From Acanthaster planci (lineage: Eukaryota; Echinodermata; Asteroidea; Valvatida; Acanthasteridae): a stretch of 64,000 bases of DNA. The notes beneath the pieces were generated by a model. It saw only the letters and a list, made by a program, of their open reading frames with translations, was not told where the DNA came from and made no database searches. This document shows, in pieces, positions 1 to 9,711 of the stretch (the stretch's first letter is position 1; each line of letters starts with the position of its first letter). Made by a program: the position numbers and the translations under genes. The stretch is taken from contig NW_019091574.1 in the NCBI RefSeq assembly GCF_001949145.1, positions 9,420 to 73,419 on the forward strand. The letters run 5' to 3'.

Positions 1-555
1 TTTGCTCGAGTAATTTCGAGGCTTGGCTTTTCCGAGTGGCTTTCTTACTAGTGTTTCTTGGGGTTCCTTCGCATTGGGGAATTTACTGCCCAATCCCACC
101 AATCTTCTAGTCCGTTGTGTTGGTATGATGTTACCGTCAAAGACTTCCCTTTAAGGGTCGAACTTATCCTACGTCACTCGAAAACAGATCAATATGGCCA
201 TGGTTATGTAGTTTCCATCCCAGCAGCGCATAGCCGGCAAAACATTAAGTGCCCTGTCTGGGCGACTTTGTCCTACATGTATCTTGCCTGTTCCACATCC
301 CCCCGTGGCCCGTTTCTGTCAAATTTCGATGGGCGTCCTGTCACGTGTTACCAGTTTGTCGCGGCACTCCGTCGTGCCCTTGAGTTTATAGGGCTTTACG
401 ACGCCAGATTTACCTCTCTTTTTTTCGCATAGGGGCAGCTACATGTACGTCTGCAGCTATGGCAGGTGTGTCTGAGGATGATGTTAAAATTTTGGAGCGT
501 TGGAAGTCTGGGGCTTACCGACGTTACATTCGGATTCCCCTCGCTATTTTCCATT
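1..555 (+). pseudogene. Tyrosine recombinase of a retroelement (decayed, 5' cut by window edge)
   Basis: Catalytic part of a phage-integrase-type tyrosine recombinase, the enzyme that inserts DIRS/Ngaro-type retroelements. The main frame (58-432) reads GFLRIGEFTA, then LRHSKTDQYGHG (the SKTDQ lysine block) and CPVWATLSYMY. The frame shifts just before the end; from 420 another frame reads FFRIGAA, SAAMAGVSEDDVKILERWKS and GAYRRYIRIP, which carry the HxxR-like arginine, the LxRWxS block and the nucleophilic tyrosine, and stops at about 555. The His expected before FFRIGA seems replaced. A second shift lies at about 50-60, where TAG interrupts the frame and the upstream reading (AFLTSVSW) is out of phase. 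Seen: motifs and two shifts. Inference: inactive copy of a DIRS/Ngaro-like element whose gag and RT lie left of the window. A Crypton-like DNA element is the alternative. Confidence 0.8.
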
Positions 556-581
556 GAACGCTACTTATTGAATTAGCTCAA

Positions 582-1190
582 GTGCTTTGCTCGTATTTTG
601 TTCCGATTTTCTTTTCATTTTTCTTGCGAGAATTGGCCCCTGCCAAGCCAACTGTGTGGGTCATTGGGGACGGCTCTGTGTGCTGGTGTGCTCGGGTGGC
701 GGGGTCATCGCCCTGGGGAGAGCGTCTTAATCGGCTGGCCTATATCAACTGGATGGGACGGCGAAAACACCAGATGTTCCAGTTCTCTGATTTCCTGTTC
801 CGATCTTACCTGACGTCATCATCCTGCAGTTTAGTGCCAACGACCTGGGGCTTGTACACAAACATTTACTGAGTATTCTAGCACGGCAGTGCATCAATTT
901 GACAAGAGAAGCACTGCCGCATACTGTCATTTTTTATTCCGAGTTACTGCCCCGCCAAACTTACCCTCACGCCCTACAGCAGAGTTCCCTCGAGCGTACG
1001 CGACGTTCGCTGAACATTATTTCGAAACGCTCATGGGGGCGTTATTTGGCACCCCCAGATTCAGTGGTCGTCCGCGGCGTTATTTCATGTGGACGAATTT
1101 CATTTGACTGATGATAGTTGTTCATTCATTCTCGACAACTTCTACCAAGCCCTGGTGCCATATTGTTTGCCTGTTGCATTTCCCCTTAAT
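582..1190 (+). pseudogene. SGNH-hydrolase-like frame downstream of the recombinase (decayed)
   Basis: A broken frame beginning a few bases after the recombinase stop. It opens with PTVWVIGDGSV, resembling the GDS block of SGNH/GDSL hydrolases. After a frameshift near 830 it reads VIILQFSANDLGLV (an N-D block like the GGND block III) and TVIFYSELLPR, and in a third frame near 1090 VDEFHLTDDSCSFILDNF, matching the C-terminal DxxH block. The order fits SGNH proteins reported in some Ngaro/DIRS-type elements. At least two frameshifts make it inactive. Its role in such elements is unknown. Confidence is moderate because each block is short, although their order and spacing agree. Confidence 0.6.
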
Positions 1191-1710
1191 ACCACCACCT
1201 GAGGTCTATTTGGCGGCAGTCATGTTGCCGACTTCATTCAGCAACAAGCCCATTTGGCGTGAATTTCATTCAGGGACCGCAAATTGACCTCGGTTTAAAG
1301 GCACTGTATTCTTATTTACGACACTTATGGGAATGTGCCGAAAGGAAAGGCCTGATCCCTTCCTTTGTCGGGGGAGTCACTAGATTATGAAGGGCCAAAT
1401 TAAGAAAAGCCATTTCGTACTCAGTAATTTCTGCCGTTTGACATAAATAGCTGTAAGCGGTTGTTGAAAATGCTCATTAGTTGCCCATTATTCTAGCAAC
1501 CCAGTGTAAGCCCAAGTCGGGCCGCACCTCGTGGAAATTGCTGTCCGATCCCAGCGTTTGATGGTTGGCCCAAAGTTATTGCATGCTGGAGTAAATCCTT
1601 GCTAATTTTTTCATGAAAGTTGGGTAATTTTGCATTCTGCCAGATGTAATTGCTGTTTGATTTTGCATATCGAAGGCTTTGTACACGCAGGTACATTCAA
1701 AAATTAATTT

Positions 1711-2094
1711 ACCGCTCCATGTGCTTTGGGTGGAAACAAATGCTGATATGATAATTGCTTTTCATACATTTTTGCTGATGGCTCTATGTATTTGCCGATA
1801 TGAGTTGCTGTTCCGCGTCACCAGGCTCGGGCAGGAACAATTGCTGACATTTGCTGATTGCCATAGTACCGGTATTTTTGCTGATATGTGCTGCTGTTCC
1901 GCGTCACCAGGGAACAAGCTCTGTAATTATTGCTGAATAGCTACACTTTGCTTGAAACGAAATGAAAGATATACTTACAGTTCCGCGTCACCAGCTTCGG
2001 GTGGGAACTATTTCAATATATTGCTAGGTAGCTATACTTTGATTGTGCGCAATGTATTTTTTGCAGTTCCACGTCACCAGCTTCGGGCGGGAAC
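1711..2094 (+). repeat. Array of ~85-bp units, each with a GTTCC...GGAAC dyad
   Basis: A 29-base motif with inverted ends (GTTCCGC ... GCGGGAAC around GTCACCAGCTTCG) occurs at 1810-1838, 1980-2008 and 2066-2094. A shortened form (GTTCCGCGTCACCAGGGAAC) lies at 1896-1915 and a decayed one at about 1711-1736. The four clear copies start 86, 84 and 86 bases apart. The bases between them also share words (TAGCTACACTTTG / TAGCTATACTTTG). The array lies 3' of the recombinase and SGNH frames and ends just before a polyadenylation-like hexamer. Inference: terminal or internal repeats of the YR element, possibly its recombinase target. Confidence 0.75.
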
Positions 2095-2115
2095 AACCTG
2101 AACTGTGTCAAGTTC

Positions 2116-2121
2116 AATAAA
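2116..2121 (+). promoter_or_regulatory. AATAAA polyadenylation signal, probable 3' end of the YR element
   Basis: AATAAA lies 22 bases after the last dyad unit, on the strand of the recombinase frame. It probably marks the 3' end of the element transcript. No host gene needing it was found. Confidence 0.4.
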
Positions 2122-3123
2122 CGGCTGCTCAGGCCAATCGACACAAAAGTTAGAATGCGAGTGTCCACCTGTCCCAGAGTTCAGTTCTCTGGTCCTGTGC
2201 ATGCGGGGATAAATTGATACAATAGCAAATATTTTCCAAAGCCCTTTTTCCAAGTTGGATTTTTTAGGAAGTACATGTAACTAAATGAAAAAATATCACA
2301 GATTCTCAAATCTTTGCACATTATTTTTCTGTTCAAGGGTTCCAGAAGCACGCCATCAGGAGTCAACTTTTAAGCTCTCTTCATGCAAACAAAAAAAATG
2401 AAAAATGAATGATGCACATTGCTGCAATGGTGAGGATAATGGTGAGGATAACTTCAGTGACAGATTAAAGGTTCCAATCCACTTGACTTTGCCTTGCGGA
2501 ATGGTACATTCAATTCCCATATTCCACTGTCCATCATTTGGGTCTCACAAAAACACAACTGGACCAACAGTCATGATATAATATGGAAAATTGCAAACTC
2601 TTCCATATTGGAAAAAAATTTAATATTTTACAATAAACATTTTACTGTTTCAAGTCCAGCATGCATGTAGTGCACATACATGTACAGTATGTAGATGATG
2701 CAAAATTAAAACAAACTTTACTACATGTACATGTAAATTGTATCCTTTATGCATCAGAGCAATTCCATGATACAGTGGACAAGGCCCTAAACTTTCAAAT
2801 CCACATTTGAAAGCTATTATCCAGTGTTATCAATAAAACATTGATTAATACAGTTCAAAATTTGTGGAACAACTCAAAATAACTGAATTGTCACAGAATT
2901 TTTGGAGAAATGGTCATTTGAGTGGAATGTTAATTTTTAACTGAAAGTTTTCCCAAAGTGGAAACTTCTTTGTTTTATTTTATGGAAATTTAAAGGATGA
3001 TCTAGTCAGTTATGCATTTTCTGTAAAACATATGACACTAGAAGTCAGATTTTAGAAAAGGAGTGGCTTGAATTACATGTATTTCATGAGCATGTCATGA
3101 CTAAATGTTTAAATGAACGTAGT

Positions 3124-5340
3124 GTAACATGAGTAACCAAAATATGATTTTTTCTCCCCAGGTAGTGAATATATTTCTTAGTTTCAGTAGTTGCCACTTT
3201 CAATTATCATTCTCTTGATGATCCCCAATGTAAAAACTGGGTTCTTTATGATGTGACTATTCACTGTTCAATGCGGCGAGGTGATGGAAGTTGTGATGTG
3301 AGTAACCATGGGTGTAATGTGAGTAACCGATTTAGTAAGTATAAGAAAAGATTATATGAGCAGACTCTCGCACACGAATATGCTTTATATGCAAATAGCA
3401 CACAGAAATGCTTTATAAGCAAAGAACATGCAAATTTCTCATTTTCAAACAAAAAAGGCAGTATAGCATCACCTATGATGCACTACACTGTCTGAAATGA
3501 GTACATGGAAGGAAAGCACATACATGTACTGTTGACCATCTTTGGAGGCTTGTGTTATCAATTTTGGCAGATCTTGTGAGTACTTATCCTTCCTTCTTTA
3601 TAATATTTACAAATCGTACGTACATGTACAGTGTATAAGTTTTCGTGAAATTGCTTTCATAATCCATTTATTACTGACCAAGTACATGTAGAAAGATTTC
3701 TGTCTTATATCTATTGTTTCTTTAACCCTAACTGCCCAAAACCTGCCATACTCCAACAGCAGGTTTTGTGAGGTTTTGAGGATTTGGTACTGTACCTGAG
3801 GAACTTGTTGTTGAATTTTGTGAGACTTAGGATGAAAGGCCCAGGGAGATGGTGTTGGATTCTGTGTGAGTTGGGACACACACGGGTCACTGTGTGCAGT
3901 GTCTGGCTTGCTGTACCAATTGTTGGACTATGCTTGATTTTGTCAGGTTTGCTACTGTTCAATGCAAGTCATCCTATACTGCATAGACCCATCCATACCA
4001 TATCACTCAAAATCCAACGGGCTCATTCTGTTGGAGTTTATCAGGTTTGGTACACTAACCTGCATGTACAAGTACATAGACAAGTACATGAACCTGTTGG
4101 ATTTTGTGAGGTTTAGAATGCTTTCTAGTGCAGGAGCCTAGGGGGTTAGGGTTGAAGTAATTTTATATCAGATTATTTGCATGTAGGCCTATACATGTAT
4201 TTCTACAGTATGCAATATATCACAGGGTTCAGCAAGTTATACTGGTACTTGGGCTTTGTGAAGATGATCAGTATCGGTTGTTTCATGGTTAATGGCCAGG
4301 CAGAAATATAATTAATAAAGACATTTTTTTGTCTTTTAATTACTGTTTTAGAGGGTGCTACATGTATATCCAGGGCTGCTACATGTATATCCAGGAGAAG
4401 TGATTGACCGTGGCAGTAAGAATGAATACCATCAGTGATGCATCCAGCTGGAAACTGCAACTGCAAGTGGCCAACACCAAGAGGTAAGATCTTCTATCTT
4501 CAAGAAAAGCTGGTAACAAAACTTGATGCACCTGCAGTTGCAAACAACTGAGGCCACTTCAAGTTTTCTGTGAAGTTTTAGTTCCATCATGCGCAGAGCC
4601 TTTGGCTACATGGTTACTGATCTACATTTACTTTCCGTACAGATAAATTCCCTATAGATGCAAACTGTTGACCTCTAATCCCTTAATTTTAGATTGTTAA
4701 GATTTATAAAGAAAGTGTATCAGCAGAACATGCTACCCCAAGAACTGTGGGGTCCGACGTCTGTCCCTCTCCCACGAACGTAGCTGGGCAGACATTGGAT
4801 CCCACAATTCTGGGGGTAAGAACATGCTTGAAATTCGTTTTGCCTCTACAAAAATTTAATAAATAGATATTTTGTTTTTCAAACATGTAGGTCAAAATTT
4901 GTAAGGTTAATTTGTAAGTTTATGCCTTTATGTGTTTTGCACTTTGTAACGTGAGTAACCGTAACATGAGTAACCAGATGTCTGGTGGATTTCTAGAAAG
5001 CTAAAGATTCCAAATGAGTTGTATTACTTTCAGTATTTGTGCTCCATAGCAAGGTTCTTGATTCAGTCAAAAGAACTTTCCTAAGCTTGTTGGTATTAGG
5101 ACTTTTTGATTAAAGCTTGTTGGCTTTTTAATGCTTGTCCAAAAATGTAACGTGAGTAACCAATTTTGTGTGCCTTATATATTGTGCTTAATGCTTTTAT
5201 AAATATTGTTATCTCTGGTTATTAGGTGGGCCTAGGTATGCCCTGGATACTATGGAGTTAACAATAACTGAACATTTACTGGAAAATAATTACAGCCCAA
5301 AGAAATTCAAAAGTACATGAAAAACATAACGTGAGTAACC
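3124..5340 (+). repeat. Dispersed 15-base motif GTAACRTGAGTAACC, seven copies
   Basis: Copies at 3124-3138, 3293-3307 (GTGATGTGAGTAACC), 3314-3328, 4946-4960, 4961-4975 (two abutting), 5147-5161 and 5326-5340, all on the plus strand and differing at one to three positions. Flanks are unrelated, so this is not a simple tandem array. Each copy contains GTGAGTAA or ATGAGTAA; the former matches a strong 5' splice site. Confidence 0.8.
4734..4818. repeat. Imperfect palindromic repeat, older relative of the one at 8513
   Basis: TACCCCAAGAACTGTGGGGT at the left and ATCCCACAATTCTGGGGGTA at the right form diverged inverted arms flanked by TA. The left half is nearly the same as that of the 92-bp palindrome at 8513-8604, so both belong to one foldback (MITE-like) family. 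Confidence 0.7.
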
Positions 5341-5976
5341 ATGGAATTGCCTATCAGCAAATGTTCAGTGCAAGCACAGGTACTTTCATATTCTGTAAAC
5401 AAGTCAAATGTTAAGTCAACATTTTGTTTAGGTAGTGAGTACATGTACCAGTATGGAAATGTAATTATGTAACCTGTACAGAATGTACATGACTGATAAC
5501 AAAATACATGTACATGTATCAGTTGGTCACTGAGAAATGCACAAACTTCCCGAGATCTACATGTAAATGTATAGGCATGTACATGTACAAGAACATGTAC
5601 CCAAGAGGAACACATGTACACAGACAGGTTGTAACAAAAAGCACTTATGGAAAGTGGTACGTGTATGCCACACGATATTTTACATCTCCACAACAGGTGG
5701 AAATCTGTTCGGTATGTAGAGCATTATGTTACAGACTTTCCACAATCACAATAGCGCCCCAAAGAAAAGTTGAAGGCACAACAAGAGCATTCAACGAGCA
5801 CACATAAAGATCCATGAGACTGCTTACTTGGCTGAACACACTACCAGTATCTCATCTTTGAAGAATCCCTAACAGTAGGTTTCTAAATACATCATCATAT
5901 TGAGTGGTTTCTTGCTGTTAGAGTAAACAGTCTGATTTTGCCAATTTGTCTACATTTGGAGAAAATTTACCATTAC

Positions 5977-6099
5977 CTGCTTTGCTCGTTCCCTTGCCAT
6001 ACATGTGGCCAGCAACCTGGTGTGTAAGGGGTACACATCCTTTAGGTAGAGGTGGTGTCACCACACCATTAGATCGTTCTTGTGGCTTTCCTTGATCTG
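5977..6099 (-). CDS. IPMK: Exon of an inositol polyphosphate multikinase (IPMK) homologue
   Basis: On the minus strand the exon reads ADQGKPQERSNGVVTPP, then LPKGCVPLTHQVAGHMYGK, then GTSKAG. The second block matches the start of the kinase core of IPMK, which has a GCxPLxHQVAGHMYGK signature; IP6K and IP3K kinases do not have HQVAGHMYGK. IPMK phosphorylates inositol phosphates such as IP3 and IP4 in the nucleus and cytoplasm. The exon ends at a clear donor (GCAG|gtaatgg) and is preceded by a weak acceptor (gaattgacag|CAG); the 5' boundary could also lie a little farther upstream, at another AG near 6121. The catalytic DxKxG block would be in later exons, not found in 1-5976. It may be a live gene with long introns or a stranded exon remnant. 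Confidence 0.65.
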
Positions 6100-7985
6100 C
6101 TGTCAATTCAAACACAAATACCTGTACATGTCTATTGTATACATGTAACTAAATGACACTGATCAACTACGTACATGTATTTAGTGAAAGATGTATGAAA
6201 GGGCTGTATAGCACTGTGATCAAAATATTGACAAGAATATAATATACAATCAGTACTCTGAAATGTACCTTCTTCAATATAAGCAGATTCAGTTCACATG
6301 TATTTAGTATTTGTTATTACATGACCTTGCTTTGCTGGGATCTGTACCCGTATCAGTTGACAATGACACCTTTTTCACTGCCAGAACAATGTGTACATGT
6401 CGATGACGCGGGATTTGAACAGTGTGGGCTTCCCCCAAGAAGGAAAATGTGCAAAGTGGGGCCATGCCCTCCCCCATGAATGTATGAGTGAGGGTGAGAT
6501 TCTGTAGCATCTTCATGTTAAAAGTACATTCATTTTAGGTGTTACAATGTATCTCAGAGGTGTATCCAGTTTTTAGTCCATCAAAGCATTGTATTTTTAC
6601 ATACATACATACATGTACATGTACTGGTATTAAGAAACTTGTTGGTCTCTATAAACTCAAGAATTGTGGTGGCTGGATACCACTAGAACTAAAGGGTTCA
6701 GCATTTTTTCTCTACAAATGATTAACCACTTAGGCATTGTTCTAGGGGTAGTGGCTAGATACATGTACATGTACAATAAACTCTTTTTCACCTTTCAGAA
6801 TCAAGGGAGCATGCAGCCTTGTGGCGTATACTGTACATATGTACCAGAAGGCGGCTGGACCCAACAAGAGGGTGTACATTAATTTGTACATGTTGGCCTG
6901 AGTAAGTTCTTACTACATGTACATGTACAGTATGTCTAAAAAGCCTCAATATTGTCCGTTATTCAGTTTAAATTGAATCATACATTAAATTGTTCAAATG
7001 TTGAACAGTTTCAATTCATGTTTTTTAATGCTGACACAAAACCAATACTTGAACACACATATAATATCATTACTACGATTCATCCACCAACACTAAGTGA
7101 GAGCTTGGTCAGGAGGTTTGGGGACCCAGGACCTGGCAATCATTAGTCTTGGCCAAAGATGCAGAACTCAATAGCAGACTCTATCGAGCATATGCCCCAC
7201 ACAAGAAAGAAGAATTGTCAAAGACTACACAAAGGTGTGTTTTTTAATACCTTTGTTCAAGGTACATGTAAAATCAATTGGTTTCACTTTGTGTTGCTTG
7301 AGGAATTAAAGGGGGTGTTCCACTTGTATATGCTTTCCATGGTATATACATGTACATGTACAGTATCTATCATGATATATACAATGTAAGACTGTAGTTT
7401 TAAAAGCATTATGCCATTAGTCTTAAATTTCAGTGAAAAGGGTAATCTCTCAGCCTAATTGCTAGCCCATTCCTTTGTTTTTGCCATCCTCTAAAAGGAC
7501 ATCTACTCATTTAGCTTCTTTTTGGATTTTGCATGTGCACTATAACCTGTGAAGTGTGCACTGGAAATCTTTAAAACTTGCAGCTTAGTACACACACAGC
7601 ATTTGTCATACAAAAATGTTTAATTTCATGTTCTGAGACCAAAAGATCTTACGGGTACATGTGTGCAATTGTCTTTTAATTTGATTTATTTCTCTAAAGG
7701 ATTGAAAACTGTAGAAAACTGTTTTTTTAGTTTGAATGTTTGACAGTACATGACTTGTTTATATGAGCAAAATTTGCATAAATACACCTAGACAATATTT
7801 CCTTCATACTGTTTCATTGAATGCCCCATCATCCAATTCCTTTCTAGTTGCTTTTGATGATTTTTGTATGGCTTGACATTTTCTTTTGGTTTGGAAAGTT
7901 TACTAAAGCCTTCATGAAGGTAGAAAATGAGACAAGCTTGGATTTGAACCGATGACCTTCTATTCTGAAAAGTCAGTTTGGACGT
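6100..7985. other. No gene recognised
   Basis: Short open frames only, many created by TACATGTACATG runs (for example 6600-6625, 6760-6775, 6915-6930, 7345-7362). The first exon(s) of the IPMK-like gene could lie here but none is recognisable. Confidence 0.4.
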
Positions 7986-8380
7986 GTACGTCTGACACCA
8001 AAAAACGTACGTCCGATACTAATATAATAAATGCTTTATCTGAAAGTCACAAGATACATGTAAAAATGTGTCTTGCCTTGAAGTTTATTAACAAAGGTCT
8101 GCTAACACTAAACACAGGAAAACTACTTCTTCAGGTCCTAGCGTTTCACTGAGTTCGTGATTCAAAAATGAAAACGCAAAAAATTAACTTTCTCTGAGTA
8201 CGTCCGACACCATGGTGTTATGAGTCAGTTTCTACAAGGATAATAATTCTGAGTGAGGAATTTTGTTATTAAAAGAACGTGCCAACTAGCTGATGTCTTT
8301 TATCGAAATCAAAATCTGCTTCAGGATTATAAGTATAATTATACAAACTGTTGAAGTGTCCAAAATGTACGTCCGACACC
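7986..8380 (+). repeat. Dispersed 14-base motif GTACGTCCGACACC, four copies
   Basis: Copies at 7986-7999 (GTACGTCTGACACC), 8007-8020 (GTACGTCCGATACT), 8198-8211 and 8367-8380 (both exact), with unrelated flanks, all on one strand within 400 bases. Function unknown. The style is like the GTAACRTGAGTAACC motif upstream. Confidence 0.75.
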
Positions 8381-8512
8381 GTGGAACAGCCCAAAACTAG
8401 CATAGAGATACATGTACATGTACTAGGATTCAGGAATGGATCCTCAAGGGTCTGAAGATCAGTTATTTGAAAAAGTGGACTTTGTTTTCTTTATTATACA
8501 TGTACATGTAGG

Positions 8513-8604
8513 TACCCCCAGAACTGTGGGGTCCGACTTCCGCTCCTCTCCCATGAACGTTCATGGGAGAGGAGCGGAAGTCGGACCCCACAGTGCTGGG
8601 GGTA
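8513..8604. repeat. 92-bp near-perfect palindrome (foldback MITE-like)
   Basis: Arms 8513-8557 and 8560-8604 pair along 45 bases with one mismatch (8522 against 8595) around a CG centre. The ends are TACCCCCAG ... CTGGGGGTA. It is flanked by TACATGTA words. The near-perfect match suggests recent insertion or gene conversion between arms. Related to the older copy at 4734-4818. Confidence 0.9.
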
Positions 8605-8720
8605 TATTATAGAAACAGGGTACTAACAGTAATGAACGCCCATGTATCATATGTACATGTATGGAGCTCTTTCTGGTCCATGAATTCACACCGGTATGGA
8701 CTGATACGGGCAAGGTACTT

Positions 8721-9516
8721 CGAGAACTCTAAGTCACTAACGCTGTGATACTCTTACATGGCGTCTTAACACTATAGGGTCTTGGAATCAAATTTTTGTG
8801 GTGAAGTGGTTCACAGTCATAAGGAAGCTATTAAATCAAAATTTTCCCCTGTCAGCATACCTCCTTAACCCTAACCCTCCTCAATCCTTCACCCGTTGGA
8901 GGACTGAGGAGGGTTAGGGTTAATCTATACCTCCTAAAAAGGGGATAACAAAAGTTTCAGAGCATTAGACAAAGTATTTTCTCGCTTCCACCTGCTGACA
9001 TGAACGGCATGAATGGACATTCATGCCGTTCATTTTTATCAGACATCTCGTGTTGTTTTCATCATGGGACCATCCTAGCTGCTGCTGTGACCCGGAAACA
9101 CACATTGGGCATGTTGGGTGAGATGCACGACATTTGCTGCGCCATGTGTGATGTTATCCCCGCCACCGAAAATGGTCAAGGCAAGATGCGGAGTAAGTGC
9201 AATCATTGGTGGGCTCAACACATGCACAGTCTGATAAACACGAACGGCATAAATGAAGCAACAGTCTGAAACTTTTGTTATCCCCTTTTTAGGAGGTATA
9301 GATTAAGCAGGTGTGCTGACAGGAAAAATTTGATTTAATAGCTTTCTTATGACTGTGAACCATTTCACCACAAAATATTGATTCCCAAACCCCACAGCAT
9401 TACAACGCCATGTAAACCTTGTCCCCTCTGAGCATGGAGGTACATGTAGGTCTTTCCTACATGTACCTCCATGCTGTCACACGGAGTATCACGGAGTTAG
9501 TGACTTAGAGTTCTCG
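8721..9516. mobile_element. Foldback element, ~0.8 kb, with nested hairpins in each arm
   Basis: The left arm (8721-8961) and right arm (9265-9516) are inverted copies. CGAGAACTCTAAGTCACTAA at 8721 matches the complement near 9516. GGTTCACAGTCATAAGGAAG near 8808 matches the complement near 9345. CTCCTAAAAAGGGGATAACA at 8931 matches the complement near 9280. The left arm carries an extra hairpin (8868-8924, arms AACCCTAACCCTCCTC / GAGGAGGGTTAGGGTT); the right arm carries another (9432-9474, arms GCATGGAGGTACATGTAGG / complement). The centre has a third (9001-9034, ATGAACGGCATGAATG / complement). No transposase frame is inside, so it is non-autonomous. Confidence 0.85.
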
Positions 9517-9711
9517 AAAGATGGTCATGGCATTACTTTCGTACCTCCAGCAGCAGCCTTTCTGGTTAAGTTTTCACACTCCCGATCCAACGAACTCTCA
9601 TTGGTAATGTCACCTGACCGAGCCACAGTCGGCGAACCGGGCGCCAGCTCTCCGTTCAAGACGATCTTGGACGACATTGCTCACTTCAAATTCCCTCGCT
9701 GCAGATTCTAG
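9484..9711 (+). CDS. Unrecognised coding-like frame overlapping the foldback right arm
   Basis: Open frame reading EYHGVSDLEFSKDGHG, then ITFVPPAAAFLVKFSHSRSN and later TILDDIAHFKFPRC before TAG at 9709-9711. Composition is protein-like, but no family is recognised. Its first 33 bases are the end of the foldback repeat, whose other arm can encode a similar EYHSVSDLEFSK. It may be an exon captured by the foldback element or chance. Confidence 0.25.
   Translation, partial: EYHGVSDLEFSKDGHGITFVPPAAAFLVKFSHSRSNELSLVMSPDRATVGEPGASSPFKTILDDIAHFKFPRCRF

Larger units (their letters stand above)
2122..5976. other. Non-coding AT-rich stretch, probably intron or 3' flank of the IPMK-like gene
   Basis: No exon recognised on either strand. 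The stretch is full of TACATGTA words and holds the dispersed GTAAC(G/A)TGAGTAACC motif and a palindromic repeat listed separately. If the IPMK-like exon at 5977 is live, its downstream exons should lie here or left of the window. I looked for the PxxxDxKxG kinase block and did not find it. Confidence 0.5.

Noticed and set aside
5307-5693. 128-codon minus-strand open frame
   Set aside because: Its length comes from TACATGTACATG runs (repeated Cys-Thr-Cys-Thr and Val-His readings); no domain or splice signals.
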